Shown here piece after piece: positions 18,138-26,839 of a stretch of 64,000 nucleotides of DNA. The first letter of the stretch is position 1. The number at the start of each line of letters is the position of its first letter. Position numbers and translations under genes: made by a program. The notes under the pieces were generated by a model, which worked only from the letters and a program-made list of their open reading frames with translations, ran no database searches and was not told where the DNA came from. The stretch comes from Bin5 sp965204525 (lineage in GTDB: Bacteria; Chloroflexota; Anaerolineae; Caldilineales; Caldilineaceae): contig OZ241994.1 in assembly GCA_965204525.1 (NCBI GenBank), positions 1,736,001-1,800,000 on the forward strand, written 5' to 3'.

Positions 18138-19057
18138 TGTTTAAGTTACCGGGTACACCCTCTCCCATGGCGCATGCTCACGAACTAGCCGATTATGCCG
18201 AGTGGATGTGCTGGAGGGACAATTCAACGTCGGTAATCGGCCTATTGAAAGACTTGGGCAGGATTGACGAAAATGACTATTCCGGCGGTGTGCCAGAAGA
18301 GGAGGAAACATCTATCGTCGTTGAAGAAGCATACAGAGAGATAGAGCGACGCAAGGAAGGATGCCGGAATGGCTATCCGTTTGACATCGGTGGTAGGGGA
18401 TACATGCTTCGGGCCGATCCAGCCTCCGAGAAGTCCAGACATGTCATCTACAAATACCTTCTCTTAGCGACTCGGCTCGATATGAAAGCCGACAAGAATC
18501 ATGCGCAGATAGATGGTACACACCTGTTAGAGGAGCTTGCGGCGGAAGTTGCTCTATCGTACTTTGGCTCCCGAGCTTCCAAATACGTCTTCGGGACAAG
18601 CTCGGGGCCAACTAGCTTTTCAGAAAAAGTGAATGAACTCTGCGATCAGTTGAAAGACGGGATACACTTCGATAGCCGCCCTCAGACTACAAGAAATCAG
18701 CGCGATGATAAGTTGGACGTAGTGGCGTGGATCCCGTTTACCGACAACTTGCCAGGGCAATTCATTGCGTTTGGCCAATGCAAGACTGGAACCACCTATC
18801 AGGAGGCGTTTCCTCAACTTCGTCCTGAGAATTTCTGCAAGAAATGGCTATACCCGCAACCCGTGTTTACTCCTATTCGGATGTTTTTTGTTGCGGAGGC
18901 TTTACCTCGACTTAACTGGGAACATGCGGGAATCGAAGCCGGTTTACTTTTCGACCGCTGCCGGATTGTTGATTATTCAAGTGACCTGAGCGAGGACTTA
19001 ATGGGAAAGTTAACAGCGTGGACAGCCGCGGCATTTGAAAGTAAGACAGATGCCTGA
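18137..19057 (+). CDS. Predicted PD-(D/E)XK nuclease partner of the ParB-like protein
   Basis: A 306-residue protein that I do not recognise as a named family. The best clue is an internal motif resembling the PD-(D/E)XK nuclease core: KLDVVAW with D194, a loop, then FIAFGQCKTG with Q214-x-K216. This is the QxK variant used by several restriction endonucleases. An upstream helix (about 130-147, LLEELAAEVALSYFG) could supply the first acidic residue. The N-terminal 100 residues are acidic and may be a recognition or regulatory part. It is translationally coupled to the ParB-like gene (TGATG at 18135-18139) behind a GGAGGG site. It could be the restriction enzyme paired with the D12 methylase; this is inferred from motif and context only. 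Confidence 0.55.
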   Translation: MFKLPGTPSPMAHAHELADYAEWMCWRDNSTSVIGLLKDLGRIDENDYSGGVPEEEETSIVVEEAYREIERRKEGCRNGYPFDIGGRGYMLRADPASEKSRHVIYKYLLLATRLDMKADKNHAQIDGTHLLEELAAEVALSYFGSRASKYVFGTSSGPTSFSEKVNELCDQLKDGIHFDSRPQTTRNQRDDKLDVVAWIPFTDNLPGQFIAFGQCKTGTTYQEAFPQLRPENFCKKWLYPQPVFTPIRMFFVAEALPRLNWEHAGIEAGLLFDRCRIVDYSSDLSEDLMGKLTAWTAAAFESKTDA

Positions 19058-19085
19058 GGCGCCTCGTTGAAGAACTCACGCCGTG

Positions 19086-19207
19086 TGTTGTCGCCGTTTC
19101 ATGACCGTCGTTCTGCCCCTCCACGGCTGGGCAGTTCGCTCCATGATACACCTTAGCTTGTGGTCCAGTTTTTGGGGGCCAAGCTCAATCATAATGCTAG
19201 AAGGGGA
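19086..19207 (+). repeat. Flanking structured direct repeat, copy B
   Basis: Right copy of the element at 15682-15798, same orientation, starting 28 bp after the predicted nuclease gene. The opening block GTTGTCGCCGTTTC and the following GACCGTCGTTCTGCCCCT are shared, as are CTCCAT-ATACA and TAGCTTG. The inner AGCTTG/CAAGCT pairing is conserved and the outer GCCCCTCC pairing is weakened (GAAGGGG). The copies exactly bracket the three-gene module. Confidence 0.7.
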
Positions 19208-19245
19208 TAGCAGGGGATTGACCAGAATGGGAGTTCAGACATGGG

Positions 19246-20754
19246 TTAGCTGCGAACAAGGAACTGAACAAGGCCCTGGTAGGCCGGCGCCAGACTCTGG
19301 GGAAGATGATGGGTCAGCCGGCCCAACAACTGCTGGTCCGAGACGTCCAGCGCCGCGAAGGCTCTCAGCATCACAGGGTAGATGAGCAGCGCCGCGGCGA
19401 CCGCAACCACAAGCCCGCCCAGCCACATACTGATGAGCCAGGCCGCTACAGCGGCTGACAGAGATGCAAGCAGGACGCGGCTCAGAACTCGGAAGGGTAA
19501 GGCCACTTGCAGGCGCCGCGCCGCGTGCGCTATGCACAAAACGCTGGAAACCGTGTGGCTGACGCAGGTGGCAAGAGCCGCCCCCGTTGCTCCGAAACTC
19601 GGGACCAGGAGCAAGGATGCAATGACGTTGAAGAGCGCCATTACTGCGTTCAGACGGACAATGTAACTCTGTTCCTCCAAGCTGTATAGCATGGACACGC
19701 TGACCGTAGCAATGGCGCCGCCGATGCTTCCGACAAAAAAAATGGCGAGAATCGGGGCCATGTCCAGGAATTCCGGACCGTACAGTAGCGCGACCGACGA
19801 CGCGACCGCTGCGCCTCCCAGCCCGATTGGCATGGCGATTGCCGCCGCGATTCGATTTGACGACAGGTAGACCCGATCAGTTCGCTCACGATCATTTTGC
19901 CCTTGCAGCGATGCAAATGTAGGGAGCAAGGTCGCGGTGAAGATTGCCGGAATGGCCATTGACTTCACTGCCAGGTCAAATGACTGGCTGTAATAGGCAA
20001 TGTCCACATCCGTAGCAAAGAGCTGCAGAAAGAATACGCCGAATCGCTCATAGGGGATTGTGCTGGTGGCGAAGATCAGAACGACGTCCCGGCTGTAGCG
20101 AATTATGCGGTGGCGCAACTCCGGCGGGATGGTGAGCGCCTCGGCGCCCCGCACTGTATAGTGGTCCGGCAGCTTCCAGCCAATCAGGAGAATTGTGAGA
20201 ATGCGCCGCCCAATGTAAGCAAGGAGGAGCGGGTATATCCCGTAGCCGAATGAAACGATCGCAATCGCGGCAGCCCCATAGAGGAAGCCCCCTATCAGGC
20301 TGGCCTGGCTGAAGACCCGAAAGTCCAGTGCGCCCTTTGCCGCCGCCAGAAAGAAGAGTTCCACCACGACGAGGAGAACAGAGAAGGCGACGAGGGCAAG
20401 GGCAGCCGTATCGCTCGAGGGGATGAGCAAAGAATAGAAAAGTACGATGACCCCGATCAGCGCACCTAGTACCAGCTCAATACGCAACAGCCTGGCGAAA
20501 ATGGCCGAAGCAGTTTCTCTCTCCTCCCGGCCCAGATACTCGGCGCCAAATTTCGTCATTGCCTGTGGAAGGCCGGGGGAGGCTATGAGTGCAAGGAGAC
20601 CTATTAACCACAGCCAGTAGTTGTACTGGCCGAGAACAGGGGCGCCAAGAGAGCGGGCGAGGACGATACTGGTGATCAGTCCCATCACGAGACCGCCGAC
20701 TGTACTCAGGGCGCTCCAGTATGTGTTCCTGGCAATGGTCTGATAGACACTCAT
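19246..20754 (-). CDS. Wzx-type polysaccharide flippase (MOP superfamily)
   Basis: Integral membrane protein of 502 residues with about 12-14 hydrophobic helices, as in oligosaccharide flippases that move undecaprenyl-linked repeat units across the inner membrane. The N-terminal IARNTYWSALSTVGGLVMGL and SIVLARSLGAPVLGQYNY are typical of the polysaccharide_synt family, as is the amphipathic pattern of charged loops. It sits among glycosyltransferases on the same strand, which supports a role in surface polymer export. Polymerase and chain-length genes are not seen in the window. Confidence 0.88.
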   Translation of the reverse strand: MSVYQTIARNTYWSALSTVGGLVMGLITSIVLARSLGAPVLGQYNYWLWLIGLLALIASPGLPQAMTKFGAEYLGREERETASAIFARLLRIELVLGALIGVIVLFYSLLIPSSDTAALALVAFSVLLVVVELFFLAAAKGALDFRVFSQASLIGGFLYGAAAIAIVSFGYGIYPLLLAYIGRRILTILLIGWKLPDHYTVRGAEALTIPPELRHRIIRYSRDVVLIFATSTIPYERFGVFFLQLFATDVDIAYYSQSFDLAVKSMAIPAIFTATLLPTFASLQGQNDRERTDRVYLSSNRIAAAIAMPIGLGGAAVASSVALLYGPEFLDMAPILAIFFVGSIGGAIATVSVSMLYSLEEQSYIVRLNAVMALFNVIASLLLVPSFGATGAALATCVSHTVSSVLCIAHAARRLQVALPFRVLSRVLLASLSAAVAAWLISMWLGGLVVAVAAALLIYPVMLRAFAALDVSDQQLLGRLTHHLPQSLAPAYQGLVQFLVRS

Positions 20755-20929
20755 TTGGATGATCCAGGGCGAGGAGGCCCGGAGACTCAGCTCTGCGCGG
20801 TCCTTGCCTGTTTGTCAGCGGTTCTTCCTGGCTGACGCGGGGGGCCGGAACAGTCTAATTCGCCGGCATGAGTAGAGCTATTCCTGGAACGTGAATCGAC
20901 TCGCCGGCAGCAAGCAACGGCCTCCTTGG

Positions 20930-22141
20930 TCATGCTCCCCCTGCGGCTGAACGGTAGACATCCACCGTTTGCATTGCCGCGTCTCGCCAGCAGAAGCGGG
21001 CTGCCTGACGCAGGCCCTCGGCACGCATCTGCTCAGAGGTCCCCGGATTCGACAGGACCTGGCGCACCGCCTCCGCCAAGGCTTCACCGGTCATCGATTC
21101 AATGTAACGGGCCGCTGAGCTCGCCACTTCCGGCAGGCTACTGGCCTTGCTGCAGACAACCGGCGTGCCGCATGCCATCGCTTCGAGCACGGGGATGCCG
21201 AATCCCTCGTACAGGCTGGGCATCAGGAAGCAGCAGGCGCCGCTGTACAGGGCTGGGAGATCGGTATCCGGCACGCGGCCGGCAAAGATGACATCGCCGG
21301 CAAGCCCTTGCAACTCCACCTTTTTGCGGACGTCATCGAAAAGCCAGCCCTTGCTGCCGACCACTACAAGACAGTGGGTCCTGCCCTCTGCCTTCAGCCG
21401 GGCGAGCGCCTCAAAGGCGAGCGCGTGATTCTTGCGCGGCTCCAGCGTGCCCACCATCAACAGATACGGTCTCCGGATCGAATGTGTCTCCATCACCTTG
21501 CGGACCTCTTCTGCGCCGGCCGGGCGGAAACGCTCTTCGATGCCTTCTGCCACGACATGTATCTTATCTGGAGGCGTACCATACAGTTCCAGAATGTCCC
21601 GCGTCGTGTGCTTGCTCACGGCAATGATAGCACCGGCGCGGCGCACAAACAAGGGCATGGCTACGCGCAAGAAGGTGCGATTGGCCAGTGTGTGGTGCTC
21701 GGGATAGCGCTCGAAGATCAGGTCGTGAACGGTCATGACCGACGGGCGCGCCGTCCATGGCAGCAGATGCTCGGTGGCATGGAAGATGCCTCCGGGCCCG
21801 AGTCTGCGCTCTACGATGGGGGCCCTCAAGAGCTGACATGCGAGCACGCCCAGCCGCCAGGGATACTGGCCCAGCGTCAGAGTGCGGGCGGGGATGGGCG
21901 AAAGCGAGTCGGGGGGGCGATGGCCGCTGTGACTGTTGTAAAACAGGGCCAGGTCGATTGTATCGCTGCAGTGCCGCCACAGCGCGGACGCGAGGCTTTC
22001 AGTATAGCGAGCCAGACCGGCGCTCTGGTGAACAGCAGGCCCGGCGTCGAGGACGACCTGCAGACGTCCGCCCCTCTGCCGCGAGAGGTCTGGCGGGGTT
22101 TCGACGGGCGCGTTTCGGGCGGGGCCGGACTCACCACTCAT
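20930..22141 (-). CDS. GT4-family glycosyltransferase
   Basis: GT-B glycosyltransferase of 403 residues. Motifs include the acceptor-domain LDAGPAVHQSAGLARYT, HATEHLLPW, VHDLIFERYP, the donor-domain LLMVGTLEPRKNHALAFEAL, and YEGFGIPVLEAMACGTPVV with the E-x7-E motif. I placed the start at ATG 22141, which overlaps the dinG-like stop by 11 bp; an upstream in-frame start at 22282 would lie inside the helicase gene and adds no conserved sequence. It probably belongs to the polysaccharide locus with the flippase downstream. Confidence 0.9.
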   Translation of the reverse strand: MSGESGPARNAPVETPPDLSRQRGGRLQVVLDAGPAVHQSAGLARYTESLASALWRHCSDTIDLALFYNSHSGHRPPDSLSPIPARTLTLGQYPWRLGVLACQLLRAPIVERRLGPGGIFHATEHLLPWTARPSVMTVHDLIFERYPEHHTLANRTFLRVAMPLFVRRAGAIIAVSKHTTRDILELYGTPPDKIHVVAEGIEERFRPAGAEEVRKVMETHSIRRPYLLMVGTLEPRKNHALAFEALARLKAEGRTHCLVVVGSKGWLFDDVRKKVELQGLAGDVIFAGRVPDTDLPALYSGACCFLMPSLYEGFGIPVLEAMACGTPVVCSKASSLPEVASSAARYIESMTGEALAEAVRQVLSNPGTSEQMRAEGLRQAARFCWRDAAMQTVDVYRSAAGGA

Positions 22142-25100
22142 CAACAGTTCCCCAAGCATCAGACTCGAGCTGAGGCTCGAAGGTCGAGTGCATCTGTGCC
22201 GGTCTGTTGAGCCAGTCGTGAACGGCTTCGCCCAAGTGAGAAAGCGGGCTCTGGCGCCTGGTGCAATCAGGCAGCGCGTCAAGAAAAACCTCGCCGTAGC
22301 TACGCTGCCAGAGGCGGCTGTCCAGCAGAACGACGACCCCGCGATCGGCGGCGCTGCGGATCAGGCGCCCGAATCCCTGGCGCAGGCGTAAGACCGCCTC
22401 CGGCACGGCATAGTCGTGGAAGGCGTCTTCATACAACCTGCTGCGCGCGGCGTAGAGCGGGTCGGTCGGCACGGCGAACGGCAAACGGGCGATGATCAGG
22501 CAGACCAGCTGATCGCCGGGCAGATCGATGCCCTCCCAGTAGCTGCTGGTTCCCATCAGTACCGAACCCGGATTGGCCCTGAAGTCGCGCAGGTTGCGAG
22601 TACGGCTGCCCTCGCCCTGCTGAATCACGGTCAGCCCGGCGGCAGCAAGCGGCGTGCGAATGGCGTCGGCGCTGGCGCGCAAGTGGCTATGGCTGGTAAA
22701 GAGGACGAGGGTTCTGCCCCCCGCGGCGACCGCAGCCTGTTGAATCGCCTGCTCCAGGGCCTGCTGGTAGTTGTGACGGTCCGGGGGCGGCATGTCGCTG
22801 GGCAGGTATAGGAGCGCGTTACGTTTGTAGTCGAAGGGGCTGTCTATGACTGCTCCGCTTGCGTCCCAGCAACCCAACCGATCGCGCAGATAGTCGAAAT
22901 GATCGCCGGCCTGAAGGGTCGCGCCCGTCAGCACGACCGCGCGCTTCTTGCCGAACAGTTCAGAAGCCAGCTTCTCACTCACCTGAACCGGCGCGCTTCG
23001 CAGAATGACCGCATCTGCGCCGCGACGCGTGCGAAGGCTGCTGGCCGAGGAGGACCTTCCACTCGCCGGCAGCTCCAACCAGGCTACGGACTCCTCCTGG
23101 TGGTTGAGGGGACGCAGGATGACATCGTCCGCAACTTGCAGGAGGTCGGCGAGGTCGGTCTGGCCGTAGTGCAGTGCCTGCAAAGCGTGTGCCGTTCCAC
23201 TGCCGGCGGCGGACGAGCTCCCGAACTCATCTTCCCATTGCCACCACTGGGACGCGTCCAGCCGGTCTGCCAGTTCTGTCAGCCGACCCAGCATCTGACC
23301 GATTTTCCGGCTGATCCCGTCCCACTCGATTTCGATTTCACTCCATGCCGGCTGCGCCCGCATGCGGCTGTCCAGGGCAACCTGCTGAGGATAGCCGGAC
23401 GCAGCGCGGGGCCCGGCCCTGACCTCGGCGTGACGCAGGACGAACTCGTGGAGGGCATCGGCAAAGGGAGGGATGCCGGTTCGCAGGTCCCGGTTTGCGG
23501 CTGCCAGTTGCCTGGCGACCTCTTGCAGATGGTCCTGTCCCAGGCGGGCTGCCAGCTGTGCGACGGCACCGTCCAATCTATCCAGAAGGTAGGCCAGCCC
23601 GCGCAGGTCCATCTGCCGTGTAAACTGCTCGGTTGCCGCGCCTTCGAGGTGATGGGCCTCGTCAACGATCAGGTTGTCGTATTCGGGCAGGACCTGGCCG
23701 CCGGCGCCGATGTCGGCCAGCAGGAGCGCGTGATTGACGACCAGCAGGTGGGCCGAACTGGCTTGCCGGTGCGCTTCCAGGTAGAAGTCACGGTAACGGC
23801 CGCCGAGAAAATTGTGGCGGCCGGAAGGACGTCCGAAGGCGCATCGCTCCAAGCTGCATTCGTCTGCATGGGAAGCGACATGCGCCATCAGCGCCTGCTC
23901 TTGCCGGTCGTGGATGGGCAGCTCACTCAGGTCGCCGCTCTGTGTATGCGGCAGCCAGACCAGCAGCTTGGCCAGAAAGCGCAGCTCCAGGGGAGGCAGG
24001 GACCCGGCAAAGAGGCCTTTGCCGACGCGTGGGGCATTCAACCAGCTGGCCAGCCTACGCGTACACAGATAACGGGAACGCCCTTTCAAGGCCATTGCCC
24101 GAACTTCCGGGCGGCGGCCGCTGTTCGTGTCCAGGTCCAGTGCCGCCAGGGCCTGGGCCACACGGGGCAGCTCCTTTTCCAGCAGCTGGTCCTGCAGCGG
24201 CAGCGTATGCGTGGCGATTACGACGCGGCTCTCGTTGCTTAGTGCCCAGGCTGCGGCCGGCAAGAGATAGGCCAGGCTCTTCCCCGTGCCGGTTCCCGCT
24301 TCAATGATTCTGTGATCGCCCCGGTTGAGCGCGTCCAGGGTCTGAATCGACATATGCAGCTGGCCGTCGCGCCGCTCGAACTCAGCGCCCGACCCGGCAT
24401 CGAACCCCGCCGCGAGCGGCCCGCTGTCTGAAAAGGCCTCGGCCAGGAACCGGTCTGCAATCTCCCGCGGTGAAGGGTCAGGCGTGAGAGGAGACAGAGG
24501 GGGGCCGCTACTGCGGACCTGCCTGGTTAATCCACCAGGCTTTTCTTCGAGACCGGTACGCTTCCGGCTGCGCAACTCGTCTTCAAACAGGAGAAGAGGC
24601 CCCCATTCGCTTCCGCGACCGGCCTCGCTCAGAGTCTCCAGCACGGAATCCGGCAGTGCCTTGATTCGTTCCAGGAGGTGGAGAAGAAGGTCGGCGGTCG
24701 CCTCGGCATCATGGCTCGCGCGGTGGGCCGACGTCAGTGGAATATCAAGCGCCCGGCACAGTTCTCCCAGACTGTAGCTGTCCTGGCCCGGCAGCAGAAT
24801 CGTCGCCAGCTCGTAGGTGTCGAGGACGGGCGCGTTCAACTTCACGCCGGCCGCCCGCAGAAACGAGACGTCGAATCCGGCGCTGTGGGCGACGATGGCC
24901 TGTGTGCCATTGCCGAAGAAACTCAGGATCTCGGGGATTACTTCCTTGATGGCAGGTGCATCGGCAACTTCGGCGGGCCGGATGCCGGTAAGCTGCTGAA
25001 TTCGTACGGGTAGGGGGCGCCCGGGGTTGATGCAGGTCGAGTAGTACTCACGCGGGCGGCCGTTCTGAAAGCGGACTGCTCCGAACTCGATGATGGCGTC

Positions 25101-25160
25101 CCGTTTGGGGTTCAGACCGGTTGTTTCCAGATCGAAGGCGACGAACGTACGGGGGGCCAT
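22131..25160 (-). CDS. dinG: DinG-family helicase with N-terminal DnaQ-like exonuclease domain
   Basis: A 1009-residue fusion like the Bacillus-type DinG. Residues about 5-165 form a DEDDh 3'-5' exonuclease: FDLETTG (D10/E12), HSAGFDVSF and HRASHDAEAT. A superfamily 2 XPD/DinG-like helicase follows, with Walker A EAGTGTGKS near 286-293, DEAH near 498-501, a GTSSYWEGIDLPG motif and motif VI LRQGFGRLIRS. Three iron-sulfur-type cysteines remain (YLC near 364, ECSLERC near 434-439), but the fourth position appears to be Asp in RDFYLEA. It probably acts on damaged or structured DNA. Its last bases overlap the downstream glycosyltransferase start. Confidence 0.92.
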   Translation of the reverse strand: MAPRTFVAFDLETTGLNPKRDAIIEFGAVRFQNGRPREYYSTCINPGRPLPVRIQQLTGIRPAEVADAPAIKEVIPEILSFFGNGTQAIVAHSAGFDVSFLRAAGVKLNAPVLDTYELATILLPGQDSYSLGELCRALDIPLTSAHRASHDAEATADLLLHLLERIKALPDSVLETLSEAGRGSEWGPLLLFEDELRSRKRTGLEEKPGGLTRQVRSSGPPLSPLTPDPSPREIADRFLAEAFSDSGPLAAGFDAGSGAEFERRDGQLHMSIQTLDALNRGDHRIIEAGTGTGKSLAYLLPAAAWALSNESRVVIATHTLPLQDQLLEKELPRVAQALAALDLDTNSGRRPEVRAMALKGRSRYLCTRRLASWLNAPRVGKGLFAGSLPPLELRFLAKLLVWLPHTQSGDLSELPIHDRQEQALMAHVASHADECSLERCAFGRPSGRHNFLGGRYRDFYLEAHRQASSAHLLVVNHALLLADIGAGGQVLPEYDNLIVDEAHHLEGAATEQFTRQMDLRGLAYLLDRLDGAVAQLAARLGQDHLQEVARQLAAANRDLRTGIPPFADALHEFVLRHAEVRAGPRAASGYPQQVALDSRMRAQPAWSEIEIEWDGISRKIGQMLGRLTELADRLDASQWWQWEDEFGSSSAAGSGTAHALQALHYGQTDLADLLQVADDVILRPLNHQEESVAWLELPASGRSSSASSLRTRRGADAVILRSAPVQVSEKLASELFGKKRAVVLTGATLQAGDHFDYLRDRLGCWDASGAVIDSPFDYKRNALLYLPSDMPPPDRHNYQQALEQAIQQAAVAAGGRTLVLFTSHSHLRASADAIRTPLAAAGLTVIQQGEGSRTRNLRDFRANPGSVLMGTSSYWEGIDLPGDQLVCLIIARLPFAVPTDPLYAARSRLYEDAFHDYAVPEAVLRLRQGFGRLIRSAADRGVVVLLDSRLWQRSYGEVFLDALPDCTRRQSPLSHLGEAVHDWLNRPAQMHSTFEPQLESDAWGTVDEW

Positions 25161-25214
25161 GTTCAGGCGGCTGCGGGACGGCGGCTGAATTTGCGCAGGA
25201 ACACGAGCATCCGG

Positions 25215-25847
25215 TTATTGATCATTTGCGGCGCTGTTGAATGAAATAGACTCGGCTGTCTTGGTCACGCTGCCGGTATAGAGCCAGGAGACCTGCCGCA
25301 AGGTAAGGGCCTGGTCGAACTCGGTCAACGCTGAAATGCAGTCGGCCGGCACGACGACGGAGAACCAGCGCAGACCGGCTGAGGCGGCCGTGTGGAGCAC
25401 GCAGATACTGGAGACTGTGCCGACAATGACGAGGTTGCGCACCTTCCAGACGTTGGCGAGGAAATGCTCCAGCCACGTTCCGTAAAATCCGTCATAGCGG
25501 CTCTTCTGGCAGACCAGATCTTCCGGTTGCGGGGCCAGCTCTTCGACGATCTGCCAGCCCCAGCTATGCGTTTCACAGTGGCGCGGCCAGATCTCCCATT
25601 CGGGATCGCCGGCGAAGTGGCTGTCCTGGGTGTAGGCGATGCGGACACCGGCACGGCGGGCGCGCTCCAAGAGCCCTTGCAGGCTGTCTAAGGTAGCTGC
25701 TGCATCGGGGACGACCAGTGCGCCGCCGTCCTTCACAAAGTCGTTCTGCATGTCGACGACAATTACCGCGCTGCTCGACGCAGGAAGTTCGACGCTTGGC
25801 TGCCACGGGATCTCAGGAACTTCTACGGTTTCGCCCGGAATCTGCAT
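25215..25847 (-). CDS. Isochorismatase/nicotinamidase-family cysteine hydrolase
   Basis: Cytoplasmic hydrolase of 210 residues. The catalytic triad of the family is visible: Asp in VVDMQNDF, Lys in CQKSRYDGFYG and the nucleophile Cys in VSSICVLHTA. A metal-site-like segment with HCE is seen mid-protein. Members hydrolyse nicotinamide, isochorismate, N-carbamoyl compounds or biuret; the substrate is not predictable here. The start at 25847 is chosen because AAGGAGGG lies 5 nt upstream. It has the same orientation as dinG, but 54 bp separate them. Confidence 0.9.
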   Translation of the reverse strand: MQIPGETVEVPEIPWQPSVELPASSSAVIVVDMQNDFVKDGGALVVPDAAATLDSLQGLLERARRAGVRIAYTQDSHFAGDPEWEIWPRHCETHSWGWQIVEELAPQPEDLVCQKSRYDGFYGTWLEHFLANVWKVRNLVIVGTVSSICVLHTAASAGLRWFSVVVPADCISALTEFDQALTLRQVSWLYTGSVTKTAESISFNSAANDQ

Positions 25848-25924
25848 TCGGCCCTCCTTGCCCAAGCCGGTCAAAAGCGCACTGCCTTCGCGTGAACGGA
25901 CAGTCCCGGTTCACAGGACTTTCG

Positions 25925-26767
25925 CTATGCCAGCTCCCAGCGGCTGGGGTTGATGCCGGGGGCCTCGCTGGCCATGTCGGGCGGCTTGTTGCCGCCACCG
26001 TAGTCCCATTTGCGGACATTGCGGTCGATGAAATATCGTTTGACATCTGGCGGCAGATTCTCCAGTTCTTCAGCCGGCCACTGCTCCACCTCTTCTTCGA
26101 CCGGTCCGGCCCACGCCGGGCGGTATGCGATTGCCAGCAGCTCGCGGGCGTAGTCCCCCACATTGGGGAAATTTCCGTGGAAGACCCGGTGGTTGATGAG
26201 CACGGCAGAACCGGCCGCGGCGGTCACCATGACCTCTTCGGGGTGGGACTCATAGCGGACGTAGGGATTGCCATGCAGGTGCATAACGAGATGGGAGCGA
26301 GGGATCACGCGAAATGGCGAGACCTCTTCGGTCAGTTCCTGAAGGTAATAGAGCACTCGAACCATGCAAGGGCAGCTGCCCTCATAGCCGAAGATCTTCG
26401 ACCCATAGGGCTGGCCGTCGGTGTGGAGACTGATGCCGGGGTGGCCAGGTTCGGAACGGGCGTAGGCGTAGGACATGAACACAATCTCATCACCAAACAG
26501 CCGCTCCAGAAACTGGATGGTGGGAGGATGCGCTATCAGGTCCGTGACCGCGCCGCCCGCGAACTGCACTTTAGGGCGCACCTGTTGCTTTTCGCTGTAG
26601 TCCACCCCCCACGTATCCAGTTGAGCTGTCTGCGCCCTCAGACGGTCCAGGTGTTCGGTGGAGAGCAAGTCGGGAACAACGGTGTAGCCCTCGACTTCCA
26701 GCTGATAGACGTGTTGACCGAAGCTCAGTTTGGACCAGTCACGATCGTCGATTTTCACCTTTGTCAT
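25925..26767 (-). CDS. Phytanoyl-CoA dioxygenase (PhyH) family protein
   Basis: Fe(II)/2-oxoglutarate-dependent dioxygenase-like protein of 280 residues. The double-stranded beta-helix shows the iron-binding HxD in SLHTDGQPYG and the distal His in LINHRVFHGNFPN, followed by the Arg-containing ARELLAIAYRP that would hold 2-oxoglutarate. The start is ATG 26767 with GGGAG 8 nt upstream; a TTG two codons earlier is less likely. It is the last gene of a minus-strand run of Gfo/Idh/MocA oxidoreductases, suggesting a joint role in breaking down a sugar- or polyol-like compound. The substrate is unknown. Confidence 0.88.
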   Translation of the reverse strand: MTKVKIDDRDWSKLSFGQHVYQLEVEGYTVVPDLLSTEHLDRLRAQTAQLDTWGVDYSEKQQVRPKVQFAGGAVTDLIAHPPTIQFLERLFGDEIVFMSYAYARSEPGHPGISLHTDGQPYGSKIFGYEGSCPCMVRVLYYLQELTEEVSPFRVIPRSHLVMHLHGNPYVRYESHPEEVMVTAAAGSAVLINHRVFHGNFPNVGDYARELLAIAYRPAWAGPVEEEVEQWPAEELENLPPDVKRYFIDRNVRKWDYGGGNKPPDMASEAPGINPSRWELA

Positions 26768-26839
26768 GGTCAATCTCCCTACCTGAGTAGATTGTGCTAA
26801 TGCGGTCCGAATGAGGCCAGCTTCTTTTCCTAATATTTA

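Noticed and set aside
15682..19207. The two flanking repeats as a CRISPR array or as ordinary terminators
   Set aside because: There are only two copies 3.3 kb apart, so no array; they have the same orientation while the adjacent genes run outward in opposite directions, so they are not matched terminators.
22899..24242. Long plus-strand open frame opposite the DinG-type helicase
   Set aside because: Antisense to conserved helicase motifs and with no recognisable domain.
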